Positions 16,024 through 23,290 of a DNA stretch of 64,000 nt are shown in pieces; within the stretch, counting starts at the first letter, position 1; each line of letters starts with the position of its first letter. Below the pieces are notes generated by a model that saw only the letters and a program-made list of their open reading frames with translations, was not told where the DNA came from and did no database searches. The DNA lies in assembly GCF_039545795.1 (NCBI RefSeq), contig NZ_CP154260.1, forward strand, positions 3,849,001-3,913,000. The letters run 5' to 3'. Source of the stretch: Chitinophaga niabensis (GTDB lineage: Bacteria; Bacteroidota; Bacteroidia; Chitinophagales; Chitinophagaceae). The translations under genes and the position numbers were made by a program.

Positions 16024-16443
16024 CTAGCATTGCTCTATTGAGCCGTAGGAATTTATTACCAGATGCTCTGGTCCAATATTGTCGTGCCTCCCAGAAAATG
16101 CTGCGTATAACTCCCAATGCTGCAGTGCATAATCTCTGTACTGGTTGGCTTTGTATATGTAATAGATATTCATCCAGAACCACCGCGTTTCCTTTGCCAT
16201 TAACCGGCAGGTACGGGACTGGCGCATATAATCCTTATAGCACTCCAGTTGGACCTCCGCAACTTCTTCCCGATGGTGAACTTCTTCTTCGTTCGGTTCA
16301 ACGATCGTCACCTCTTTTCCATGGCTATCAAAGTGCTCCAGCAAACCAGGCATTACTTTGTAAAATGCAAAACCAGCGATAGCTGCCAAGGCGATCTGGC
16401 CAAGAACCGGATTTTCTGCTACGAATTGTATAATTGTATTCAT
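16024..16443 (-). CDS. Phage membrane-anchored hypothetical protein
   Basis: A 139-residue protein. A hydrophobic segment at about residues 13-31 (VLGQIALAAIAGFAFYKVM) anchors it near the N terminus. A charged linker follows (PNEEEVHHREEVAEVQ), then a helical domain rich in aromatic residues and R/K (MAKETRWFWMNIYYIYKANQ). It has two or three cysteines but no metal motif. Its start overlaps the stop of a 40-residue membrane peptide gene (ATGA), so the two are probably translated as a pair. The function is unknown. Confidence 0.55.
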   Translation of the reverse strand: MNTIIQFVAENPVLGQIALAAIAGFAFYKVMPGLLEHFDSHGKEVTIVEPNEEEVHHREEVAEVQLECYKDYMRQSRTCRLMAKETRWFWMNIYYIYKANQYRDYALQHWELYAAFSGRHDNIGPEHLVINSYGSIEQC

Positions 16444-16562
16444 TTGATGTGAGTTTTATGTTTGAAGAAAAGTAGTTTGAATAGTAAGGTTCCGAGGATC
16501 AAATCTGCAAGCATCAGTATAACTAATGCACACCAAAGAAGGGTTGTATTATCAATGCTCAT
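16440..16562 (-). CDS. Tiny membrane peptide, 40 residues, coupled to next gene
   Basis: An ATG at 16562 opens a 40-residue frame: MSIDNTTLL, then a hydrophobic helix of about 22 residues (WCALVILMLADLILGTLLFK), then a basic tail FKHKTHIK. Its TGA overlaps the ATG of the following membrane protein gene as ATGA at 16440-16443, strong support for real translation. A holin-antiholin or sensor pair is possible but unproven. Confidence 0.6.
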   Translation of the reverse strand: MSIDNTTLLWCALVILMLADLILGTLLFKLLFFKHKTHIK

Positions 16563-16582
16563 GATCGTGGATTTTTTATAGT

Positions 16583-16888
16583 TTAGGCAAAAACACCTTT
16601 AATACTTTCAATAGCCCTTCTGAATACTCTTTCCCTTTCTTCAAGCGCATTAGCACGAGCATTTTTATGGTGGTATACCTCTGGTTTAAGTCCTTCCTTT
16701 TTTATATGACCTAATTCACCAGCTTTAACTGCCGCATTTAAAGCTTTCCTAACAGAAGATGGAACTTTCCCACAAATAACTCGAACACCCTCTATTTGAA
16801 CTGCCATTACGTTTGCTTGATCTGCAGTTATATTACCTTGTTGCAATTGGTCTGTAGCGTATTCGATCGCGGTTTGTCTTGAAGGCAT
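16583..16888 (-). CDS. Small hypothetical phage protein, winged-helix-like
   Basis: A 101-residue protein. N-terminal helices (SRQTAIEYATDQLQQGNI) precede a segment, GKVPSSVRKALNAAVKAG followed by ELGHIKKEG, that looks like a recognition helix and wing. A basic tail follows (KNARANALEERERVFRRA). It may bind DNA; no family is recognised. It lies 17 bp from the gene upstream in the early operon. Confidence 0.5.
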   Translation of the reverse strand: MPSRQTAIEYATDQLQQGNITADQANVMAVQIEGVRVICGKVPSSVRKALNAAVKAGELGHIKKEGLKPEVYHHKNARANALEERERVFRRAIESIKGVFA

Positions 16889-16905
16889 GATCGTGGATTA
16901 AAAGG

Positions 16906-17103
16906 TTATGGTTTACTATATATTGATAAGCAATTCGCACCTAACTTCTCAATTCGCCCCCTGAACTTCCGCAGTGCCTCTGCTCTATCACGAGCCCTCC
17001 ACTTCCTCTCCAAGACTACAGCCCACCGTGTGATCATTTCCTTTCTGCTGAGAGGTTTCTTCGCCGGTAGCGCGTGATCATCTTTTTTATAGGCAACATG
17101 CAT
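16906..17103 (-). CDS. Small basic hypothetical phage protein
   Basis: A 65-residue, highly basic protein (KKPLSRKEMITRWAVVLERK, then RARDRAEALRKFRGRIEK), mostly helical. It lies 13 bp after the HTH gene that opens the leftward operon. It is probably a nucleic-acid-binding early protein, and no family is recognised. Confidence 0.5.
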   Translation of the reverse strand: MHVAYKKDDHALPAKKPLSRKEMITRWAVVLERKWRARDRAEALRKFRGRIEKLGANCLSIYSKP

Positions 17104-17116
17104 TGTATCAAAGAAG

Positions 17117-17356
17117 TTATAACAGTACAGGTAACGTCTTCAAAGTCTCTTGCTTAAGTTTCACCAGTTCCATTGCCTTTTGTGCAATGGCCTCGTTCCA
17201 ATATGGCAGCTCTGGATTTAAAGCATCCTTCACTGTCTGGGGGTGATAAGTAGTAGCTTCAGCCACATCTTTCACCATCACTCCCCATTTCTTCATTTGA
17301 GAGCGGATCTTGCGTTTTGCAACCCTTACCCTGCTGCGTGGTTCTACGGTTCTCAT
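17117..17356 (-). CDS. Cro-like HTH protein, first gene of the leftward phage operon
   Basis: A 79-residue protein with a basic N terminus (VEPRSRVRVAKRKIR) and a compact helix-turn-helix (WGVMVKDVAEATTYHPQTVK), then a helix. It faces the repressor gene across a 111-bp control region and begins the early operon, the place of a Cro or antirepressor. The leftward promoter 17418-17447 drives it. The Cro role is inferred from position; the HTH is visible but weak. Confidence 0.6.
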   Translation of the reverse strand: MRTVEPRSRVRVAKRKIRSQMKKWGVMVKDVAEATTYHPQTVKDALNPELPYWNEAIAQKAMELVKLKQETLKTLPVLL

Positions 17357-17374
17357 TATTTCGTATTTTCGCTC

Positions 17375-17406
17375 TTGTTTGTCGCCTTCTAGGTAGTGTA
17401 CCTTTG
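17375..17406 (+). promoter_or_regulatory. Rightward promoter of the repressor gene
   Basis: A Bacteroidota-type promoter: TTG at 17375-17377, a 21-bp spacer, and TACCTTTG (TAnnTTTG) at 17399-17406. Transcription would start near 17413 and run into the repressor gene at 17468, leaving a leader of about 55 nt. Confidence 0.6.
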
Positions 17407-17417
17407 CGTTGACAATA

Positions 17418-17447
17418 CAAATGTACAGATTATTCTGAATTATCCAA
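17418..17447 (-). promoter_or_regulatory. Leftward early promoter
   Basis: On the minus strand, TTG (17447-17445), a 19-bp spacer and TACATTTG (17425-17418) match the Bacteroidota consensus. The start would be near 17411, driving the whole leftward early operon. It faces, and would collide with, the repressor promoter. Confidence 0.65.
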
Positions 17448-17462
17448 ACTTTTCTGAACTAT
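17426..17462. promoter_or_regulatory. Candidate repressor operators
   Basis: Inside and beside the leftward promoter are a palindrome CAGATTATTCTG (17426-17437) and an 11-bp direct repeat, TTCTGAATTAT at 17433-17443 and TTCTGAACTAT at 17452-17462, spaced 19 bp (about two helical turns). A dimeric HTH repressor bound here would cover the leftward -33 and -7 boxes. Confidence 0.5.
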
Positions 17463-17467
17463 TTTTT

Positions 17468-17887
17468 ATGGCCAAGGCTGAAAAGATTGAAGAACGGACA
17501 AAAGAGTTTGTAAAGGCACTAGAAATCCTTACAAATCAAAAGGTTATAAAAAATCAAAAGGAGTTGGCTACTATTTTGGGCTATAAAAATGCCACGGCAA
17601 TTTCTGAAATCAAGGCTGGTAGAGTCAATATCCAACCTGACAAATGGCAATTATTTCAGAAAACATTTAAATGGCTCCCAGAGGAGCATACAGAAATATC
17701 TGTAGTAACTGTAGATGAAAATGAGGAAATCATTAGGTTAAGGCAGGATGTTGATAATTTGAAAGCCAGGAATAGCTTACATACAAAACTTATTAAAGAA
17801 TTGCTTTCAGAAGTAAGGAAAAAGAGCAATAGTGCGATAGATGATTACTATTCTAACGAATTATTAAACATATTATCTGAAGAGTAG
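17468..17887 (+). CDS. Phage repressor, XRE-type HTH plus coiled coil
   Basis: A 139-residue protein, starting at the ATG at 17468 (MAKAEKIEERTKEF) rather than the longer frame from 17396, because the earlier start would lie on the promoter. Residues 18-60 form an XRE-like HTH (KNQKELATILGYKNATAISE, then IKAGRVNI). A linker follows, then a coiled coil at about 90-125 (NEEIIRLRQDVDNLKARNSL) for dimerisation. It has no S24 peptidase domain, so SOS-driven self-cleavage is not expected. Induction must use another route. It is the only rightward gene at the switch. Confidence 0.75.
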   Translation: MAKAEKIEERTKEFVKALEILTNQKVIKNQKELATILGYKNATAISEIKAGRVNIQPDKWQLFQKTFKWLPEEHTEISVVTVDENEEIIRLRQDVDNLKARNSLHTKLIKELLSEVRKKSNSAIDDYYSNELLNILSEE

Positions 17888-18184
17888 ATCGGTCTAAGTA
17901 ACGGAGGTAAGTTAATCCCTTTTTGGTGGGTTTTAGAATTGTAGTAGGTGATGTTTCCTTGGCTTTTGCGGACATCTTTTTCTTCCTTTTGGCGTTTCCC
18001 ATTTCAACAGGTTTTGGTGATAAAACAAAATGTAACAGGAATTAAAAGTCTGCAACCATTCCGCAGTAGAAATGCGTAGTACACAATATATCCACTGTGG
18101 ATAATTAAATTTTAGAACGCAGATAAGGTGCGTAGGATACAAAATGATCTACTTAAAATAATTGAAAACGCAAAAATTCCTAAA
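17888..18184. other. Intergenic region with an imperfect repeat
   Basis: About 297 bp. It carries a 14-bp imperfect direct repeat, TGCGTAGTACACAA at 18073-18086 and TGCGTAGGATACAA at 18129-18142, 56 bp apart, upstream of the secreted-protein pair. It could be a regulator-binding site. I see no strong terminator for the repressor gene. Confidence 0.35.
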
Positions 18185-18577
18185 ATGAAATTCCTTTTAC
18201 TCCCGCTATTGTTGATCGCAAAAACTTCCTTCGGGCAAACCTTTTTTGTTGTCGGAAAAGACATTAAAAGCGTTGAGCATGTTACAAATAAGGTTAAGTT
18301 CGAAGGTCACAAAATTGCTTCGGATTCAACATCTGCAGATTATATTATTGAATTGCTAATGGACGGTTCCTATAAATTTGTGAGCCTTAAACAGCCCTAC
18401 CAAGGATATGTTAAAATTACAGATCGCAGAACTGGACAGGAAGTCACGAAATCTAAAATAGTAAAAGGGGGCCCGACCGCATTTAATGGATACAATGCCG
18501 CTTTTGGTATTTACCGAAAAATCGCAGACAAATACCTTCCTGGTGAATTAAAAAAGTGTAAGGAGGTAACGTTATGA
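18185..18577 (+). CDS. Secreted protein of a tandem pair near the repressor, A
   Basis: A 130-residue protein from the ATG at 18185 (MKFLLLPLLLIAKTSFGQ), chosen because this start opens a clean signal peptide with a likely cut after FGQ. The mature part starts FFVVGKD and has beta-strands and a SADYIIEL segment. No domain is recognised. Its pair partner B overlaps its stop and shares the FFV start and a SADY motif, so the two probably arose by duplication. It sits in the lysogeny-side segment and may be a host-altering (moron) gene. That is inference. Confidence 0.6.
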   Translation: MKFLLLPLLLIAKTSFGQTFFVVGKDIKSVEHVTNKVKFEGHKIASDSTSADYIIELLMDGSYKFVSLKQPYQGYVKITDRRTGQEVTKSKIVKGGPTAFNGYNAAFGIYRKIADKYLPGELKKCKEVTL

Positions 18578-18957
18578 GACAAAAATTAATATTGACAGCG
18601 ATTTTTCTGGTATTAACGTTCTCAACCTATGCACAGAAATTCTTTGTTGAGAAGGCCGATGGAGGATCCGAAAAGGTAATTATAGATAAGTTACTCGAAG
18701 AGAACATTCAAGTGACTTTTAAAGAAGATAGCGCCGACTATACCTTGAAATCAAATATTAAAAAAATGTCATTGGGAAGGGCAAAGGGCAATATTCTTAT
18801 AATAGAAAATAAAACTGGAAACCTTTACGGAAAAACAACAGACACTTGGGGTAGCGCAAGGTTAGTAAATGGTTACGACAATCCTGTTGCGGATGTTCTT
18901 AGAAGAATTTGCAAAAAATCCCTTATGGCCTTAATAGCGCCTTTAAAACGTGGTTAA
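18574..18957 (+). CDS. Secreted protein of a tandem pair near the repressor, B
   Basis: A 127-residue protein with a signal peptide (MRQKLILTAIFLVLTFSTYAQ, cleavage after YAQ). The mature part begins KFFVEKADGG and has a SADYTLKS segment that matches SADYIIEL in partner A. It overlaps A by 4 bp (ATGA). An AGGAGG sequence sits about 9 nt before its ATG, a real Shine-Dalgarno site and unusual for this phylum. It ends in a basic KRG. The function is unknown. Confidence 0.6.
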   Translation: MRQKLILTAIFLVLTFSTYAQKFFVEKADGGSEKVIIDKLLEENIQVTFKEDSADYTLKSNIKKMSLGRAKGNILIIENKTGNLYGKTTDTWGSARLVNGYDNPVADVLRRICKKSLMALIAPLKRG

Positions 18958-18989
18958 TACTTTATTTTGTAACCAACCTAACTAAATTC

Positions 18990-19301
18990 ATGGAGATTCA
19001 AGTTATAGAAAAACAATATTCCCACCAAGGGACAATTCAGGATACCATTGATACTCTGGAGTTAAGGGCGACCAATGAAGCCCTCCACCAAATCGCCCAG
19101 AAGATGTCAGCATATTTGGGAGAAATGAACTGCCACAATCATTCGGACGTGGTACCTGTTGGCAAAATAGAAATAATGGGGGATTCCCTGCTCTCGCCGG
19201 GCGCATCCATAACTACCTCCCTGGTAAATACCTGTTGTGCAGACTTCAAAAGAGTATTCGATGCTAAGGTGGGTGAATTCTTTCAGCAATATAAAGACTA
19301 A
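18990..19301 (+). CDS. Hypothetical protein at the prophage right end
   Basis: A 103-residue soluble protein from the ATG at 18990, chosen because an upstream in-frame start at 18909 lies inside the preceding gene. It has a helical N-terminal half (TIDTLELRATNEALHQIAQK) and a mixed C-terminal part with a CHNH pair and a CC pair. No motif is recognised. It is the last gene before the candidate attachment site. Confidence 0.5.
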   Translation: MEIQVIEKQYSHQGTIQDTIDTLELRATNEALHQIAQKMSAYLGEMNCHNHSDVVPVGKIEIMGDSLLSPGASITTSLVNTCCADFKRVFDAKVGEFFQQYKD

Positions 19302-19335
19302 AGGTTTGGAGCTGGCTGGGGGGCATAGTGGGTAA

Positions 19336-19405
19336 TGATTCTAAGGGCAAAACGGGTCCAGAGCGGGGCCGTAAATAACAGGTTTAACTCCTGTGCCGAG
19401 AATCA
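19336..19405 (+). other. tRNA-like hairpin fold (low confidence)
   Basis: A perfect 7-bp end stem (TGATTCT at 19336-19342 with AGAATCA at 19399-19405) encloses a T-arm-like hairpin, ACAGG-TTTAACT-CCTGT at 19378-19394. Four unpaired bases between the T stem and the end stem break the tRNA rule, and no anticodon arm is convincing. It may be a decayed tRNA or a regulatory fold. Confidence 0.25.
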
Positions 19406-19474
19406 GAAAATCGGTAATACATTTTAATAATCAGGGTATTATGAATATTCAAAAAGGCAGTAACGGGTTTGTGC

Positions 19475-19495
19475 CGAATCCAGTTCTGGGCACCA
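19475..19495 (+). repeat. Candidate right attachment site (tRNA-Leu-like 3' end)
   Basis: Twenty-one bases from CGAATCCAG to TTCTGGGCACCA read as the T-loop end, acceptor strand and CCA of a Bacteroidota tRNA-Leu. The 5' part of that tRNA is absent. Integrases that target tRNA 3' ends leave exactly this kind of partial copy. A strong terminator follows at once, as it does after real tRNA genes. The phage genes stop here and host genes begin. Confidence 0.6.
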
Positions 19496-19500
19496 AAATT

Positions 19501-19528
19501 AAAAGCCTGCACTCAGTGCGGGCTTTTT
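19501..19528. terminator. Bidirectional terminator
   Basis: AAAAGCC-TGCAC, a short loop, then GTGC-GGGCTTTTT, with T runs on both strands. It lies between the rightward phage-end gene and the leftward AraC gene and fits the downstream flank of the original tRNA gene. Confidence 0.7.
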
Positions 19529-19550
19529 CATTTCAGAACACAACTATCCC

Positions 19551-20408
19551 CTACCCCTCCCTGAACTGCGTTGGCGTAATCCCCGCCTGGGCTTTAAAGA
19601 AATTCGAAAAATACGCATGATCAATAAAGCCCAGTTCAAATGCAATTTCCTTGATGGAGAGATCCGTTGTCTGAAGCAAACGTTTTGCTTCTAATAGCAC
19701 ACGTTCCTGGATCAATTTCGTGGCCGGCACATGGAGGTGTTTCTTACAAAGGATATTCAGATAGTTGGCAGTGATGTGCAGCTTGGAAGCATAGAAACTA
19801 ACCAGTTTCTCCTGCTTGTAAAATTTATCAATCAGCTGACTGAACTCCGCAAGCCTCGGATGAGACTGGAACACTTTCAGATCAGTAAAGATCTTCTCCG
19901 CCTCCTTACTCACAATCGCAGCGATCACAGCTGCCCTTGCACTGATAACCTCCTGCACTGAGTCCGGCGAATTCAACTCATCTCTGATAGCATCAAATTC
20001 ATACTTCAGCAATTTAAAATTATCACTGGTCAGCGGGATCACCGGATGATTAATATAATTAGAAAACGAGAAACGGAAAAATGATGCAAAGCGCTCGAAA
20101 AACTGCTGTTGTATCATCAGCTGGTAACCTGTTGTACCAGGCCTGATGCTCCAGGTATGCACCTGTCCGGGAAACAGCACATGAATTTGTTTATTCCCGA
20201 TGGGGTAATCGTGGAAGTCGATATTATGCACCCCTTTTGCCGATTCAAACAGGTTGATGATAAAAAAATCATGCTTATGCGGCTTGTCGATATGCCGTTC
20301 ACCATGCAGTTCATTGAAGAGGAATTCCTCCCTGCCAGCCTGCTGGCCTTTCCGGAATTCATGGATACCTAAAACGGGGATGTTACCTGTTTCGTCATAG
20401 ATCTTCAT
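19551..20408 (-). CDS. AraC-family transcription regulator
   Basis: A 285-residue protein. The N-terminal half is a cupin-like ligand-binding domain (ERHIDKPHKHDFFIINLF, then HVLFPGQVHTWSI). The C-terminal half holds two HTH units (VSFYASKLHITANYLNILCK and IKEIAFELGFIDHAYFSNFF), with ITPTQFREG closing the domain. It is transcribed away from the amidohydrolase gene at 20501, from a 92-bp shared region that includes TAATTTTG at 20476-20483, and probably controls that gene in response to its substrate. Confidence 0.8.
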   Translation of the reverse strand: MKIYDETGNIPVLGIHEFRKGQQAGREEFLFNELHGERHIDKPHKHDFFIINLFESAKGVHNIDFHDYPIGNKQIHVLFPGQVHTWSIRPGTTGYQLMIQQQFFERFASFFRFSFSNYINHPVIPLTSDNFKLLKYEFDAIRDELNSPDSVQEVISARAAVIAAIVSKEAEKIFTDLKVFQSHPRLAEFSQLIDKFYKQEKLVSFYASKLHITANYLNILCKKHLHVPATKLIQERVLLEAKRLLQTTDLSIKEIAFELGFIDHAYFSNFFKAQAGITPTQFREG

Positions 20409-20500
20409 ACCCGCAAATTAATAAATCTTTCAAGGCATGGCATGAATCCTTCACAGGATAACCAGCTGTGAGGGTTAATTTTGTAAAAAATGATGGGAAC

Positions 20501-21805
20501 ATGAAGAAAACCGAACTATCCCGCAAAGAATTTCTAAAAATGTCCGGATTGGGACTGGCAGGAGTAACACTTGCTTCAGGCTTTATACCCGCTGCAGGAG
20601 CAGACAACCTCCTGCTAAAGAACGTGCGGCTGGAAACAGGGTTTGAATATGAAGGAGGAGAGGTATCCCACACAAAAACTGAATTATTCTGCGTAGAAAT
20701 AAAAGACGGAAAGATTAAAAGTATTTCCGCTAATAAACCAAACGCCGCCGGGGCTATTGATGCAAAAGGCTGGCTGATGCTTCCTGCATTTAAGGATATG
20801 CACATTCACCTTGATAAAACATTCTACGGTGGCCCCTGGCAGGCAACCAGAAGAGGCCCGGGTGGTGTTAAGGGTATGATTGCCCTGGAACAGAAGATCC
20901 TTCCGGAGATGCTGAAAACTTCTACAAACCGGGCAGAAAAGCTAATTGAGTTGCTGCAATCCAAAGGCACTAATTTCGCCAGGAGCCATGTCAACATTGA
21001 ACCCACTTCAAAACTGCAATCGCTCAGCAATCTTCTCAAAGCACTGGAAAACAGGAAGAGCTCCTTTGGCGCTGAACTGGTAGCCTTCCCGCAGCATGGC
21101 GTATTCTACACTGATTCAGTTCCCTATTTAAAGGAAGCTGCAAAGATGAACATCGATTTCATTGGGGGCCTTGATCCTTATACTATTGACGGTGCCATTG
21201 AAAAAACAATAGATTTCACGGTACAGCTGGCGCTGGATAACAAAAAAGGGATCGATATCCACCTGCATGAATCGGGCGAGTCCGGACTAAAAACAGTAGA
21301 ATACCTGATTAAGAAAGTAAACGAAAACCCCGCACTTCAGCACAAAACATTCTTAAGTCACTGCTTTGTGCTGGGAAGGATCGATAAGATAAAACAGGAA
21401 GAAATTGCTGAACAACTGGGTGCTGCAGGTATAGGTATTGTTTCTACCATTCCATTCGGAGGGCTTATTATGCCTATACCCACACTCTATAAGCACAATG
21501 TAAACGTGATGACTGGAAACGACAGCATCATCGATCACTGGAGCACATTCGGATCTGGAAGCGTATTGGAAAAAGCCCATACAATGGCACAGTTATATGG
21601 CTACTCCACCGAGTTCCTGTTGTCCAGAAGCCTGAAGCTGGCTACCGGGAATGTACTTCCGCTTGATGATAAAGGTGTACAGCAATGGCCTAAAGCAGGG
21701 GATTTTGCAGACCTGGTGCTGATAGATGCCAGCTGTTCTGCAGAAGCAGTTGCAAGAATTTCACCTGTAAGATCGCTGATCAACAAAGGACAAATAGTAT
21801 ATTAA
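20501..21805 (+). CDS. Secreted cytosine-deaminase-like amidohydrolase
   Basis: A 434-residue protein from the ATG at 20501; a longer frame begins at 20468, but this start gives a normal export signal, SRKEFLKMSGLGLAGVTLAS, a Tat-like signal with RK in place of RR. The metal-dependent hydrolase core has HIHLDKTF (HxH), LHESGES, SHCF and GNDSI (final Asp), in the order seen in cytosine deaminase/isopropylammelide hydrolase relatives. It probably deaminates or hydrolyses a small N-heterocycle in the periplasm. The substrate is not predictable. A -7 box (TAATTTTG) sits about 17 nt before the start. Confidence 0.75.
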   Translation: MKKTELSRKEFLKMSGLGLAGVTLASGFIPAAGADNLLLKNVRLETGFEYEGGEVSHTKTELFCVEIKDGKIKSISANKPNAAGAIDAKGWLMLPAFKDMHIHLDKTFYGGPWQATRRGPGGVKGMIALEQKILPEMLKTSTNRAEKLIELLQSKGTNFARSHVNIEPTSKLQSLSNLLKALENRKSSFGAELVAFPQHGVFYTDSVPYLKEAAKMNIDFIGGLDPYTIDGAIEKTIDFTVQLALDNKKGIDIHLHESGESGLKTVEYLIKKVNENPALQHKTFLSHCFVLGRIDKIKQEEIAEQLGAAGIGIVSTIPFGGLIMPIPTLYKHNVNVMTGNDSIIDHWSTFGSGSVLEKAHTMAQLYGYSTEFLLSRSLKLATGNVLPLDDKGVQQWPKAGDFADLVLIDASCSAEAVARISPVRSLINKGQIVY

Positions 21806-21809
21806 AATA

Positions 21810-21833
21810 CCCGCAGCTCCATTGAGCTGCGGG
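21810..21833. terminator. Shared terminator between convergent genes
   Basis: A perfect 10-bp stem, CCCGCAGCTC paired with GAGCTGCGGG, around a CATT loop. The minus strand continues TATTTTAA, giving a T run. It lies between the stop codons of the amidohydrolase (21805) and the GH43 gene (21848). Confidence 0.65.
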
Positions 21834-21847
21834 GGTGCTACTCTTTA

Positions 21848-23290
21848 TTATGGCGCTTCAAACTTCCATAGTTGCGCATCCGTACCATTCCAGTTCCAGG
21901 ACCGGATATCCGCACCCGGCGTTACACTTCCGTCCGCAATATCAAGTACATTATTACTTGATTTGGACATAATACGGTACCAGCCGCCGCCAGCAGGCTC
22001 AATGCGCCATTGCTGACAATCGTTCGGGAAAACATCCCATACCTGGATATTTGCGCCGCGGTCTATTCCACAGGCATCCAGGTCTAAGGCCTTATGAGTA
22101 GGCAGCTCTGACAGAATCTTATAATATCCGTTACCCTGGTAGGTAAGGTTCCACTTCTGCCCGTTACAGGTGGTACGCGTCCAGGTCCTTACATCCGCAT
22201 TCCCGGTAGCACATCCTGCAATGTCAACATACAGGCCTGCGCCTGCAGTAGTGTTCATCTTGGACCTGATGGCATACTGTCCGTTTGCTATGGGATTAGG
22301 GGTATAACAGGGCGTTCCTCCTCCCGATTGTACCACGCCCGAGTTAGTGATACTCACCGGCACAATATTGCCTGCTGCATCAAAGAACATCCTGTCGATC
22401 GCTACCTGGCGTTCATGAATATTGGTGCTTGTACGCCGGTGATACACAAAAAAATACTCATCACTGCAACCGGGTTTCCTGATCACTGCATTATGCCCCG
22501 GCCCTTTTATGGCACCACGCGGAGAGGTGATCCGCCCTTTGTAAGTCCAGGGTCCCATTGGGTTGGAAGAGGTAGCATATTCCACATGGTAATCATCATT
22601 GCCGAAATGATTAATGGAATACATCAGGTAATAGATACTGTTTCGTTTGATCACATAGGGCGCTTCGAAATAGTTAGATGGCTTATTATGCCCCCGCGTA
22701 CCTGTCAGTGAGATCATATCGTTATTCAAGCGCTGAATGTTCATCGTGGTATTGCCCCAATACATGTAAGCCTGTCCATCGCTATCTATGAATACCATCG
22801 GGTCTATGGGGTCGGTACCATCACCCGTTGCCAATGCACTGCCTTTATCCACAAAAGGTCCGGTAGGGGTGGTACTCACAGCCACACCTACTTTTTTGGC
22901 GGCAGTAAAATAAAAGTAATAATTTCCGTTACGTGCTACTATAGCAGGCGCCCATCCATCCGTGTGCGCCCAGCTTACATTCGCGAGGTCCAGCACAATA
23001 CCTTCATCCGTCCAGTTCAGCAGATCTGTGGATGAGTAGGCATGGAACTGGCTGGCGTTCGGCCCGCTGGCAGTGGGGTAAATGTAATACTTACCATTGG
23101 CGTAAATAATATCGGGATCAGCTGTTGCAACCGGCAGGATCGGGTTGCCGCTCATCAGGCCGATGGCGCTTAGCAGGCTGATATTACCTCTTAAAGTACC
23201 AGAAGGTAACGCTTCTGCTGGTGTGGTTTCTTTCTCTGCGCATCCCGCAAAAACTAATGCAATAATAAGTGTGGATAGTTGTTTTTTCAT
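21848..23290 (-). CDS. GH43-family glycosidase with ricin-type lectin domain, lipoprotein
   Basis: A 480-residue outer-membrane or periplasmic lipoprotein with a lipobox (LVFAGC, C16). The five-blade GH43 fold starts with ADPDIIYANGKYYIYPTASG, whose DPD holds the general-base Asp. FIDSDGQAYMYWGN is the second catalytic strand and FEAPYVIKR carries the general acid Glu. The C-terminal 150 residues form a beta-trefoil with QxW-type repeats (GQKWNLTY, CQQWRIEP, AQLWKFEA). Relatives act on arabinan and other arabinose- or xylose-bearing chains. The actual substrate cannot be fixed. The regulatory element at 23393-23437 lies about 100 bp upstream. Confidence 0.85.
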   Translation of the reverse strand: MKKQLSTLIIALVFAGCAEKETTPAEALPSGTLRGNISLLSAIGLMSGNPILPVATADPDIIYANGKYYIYPTASGPNASQFHAYSSTDLLNWTDEGIVLDLANVSWAHTDGWAPAIVARNGNYYFYFTAAKKVGVAVSTTPTGPFVDKGSALATGDGTDPIDPMVFIDSDGQAYMYWGNTTMNIQRLNNDMISLTGTRGHNKPSNYFEAPYVIKRNSIYYLMYSINHFGNDDYHVEYATSSNPMGPWTYKGRITSPRGAIKGPGHNAVIRKPGCSDEYFFVYHRRTSTNIHERQVAIDRMFFDAAGNIVPVSITNSGVVQSGGGTPCYTPNPIANGQYAIRSKMNTTAGAGLYVDIAGCATGNADVRTWTRTTCNGQKWNLTYQGNGYYKILSELPTHKALDLDACGIDRGANIQVWDVFPNDCQQWRIEPAGGGWYRIMSKSSNNVLDIADGSVTPGADIRSWNWNGTDAQLWKFEAP

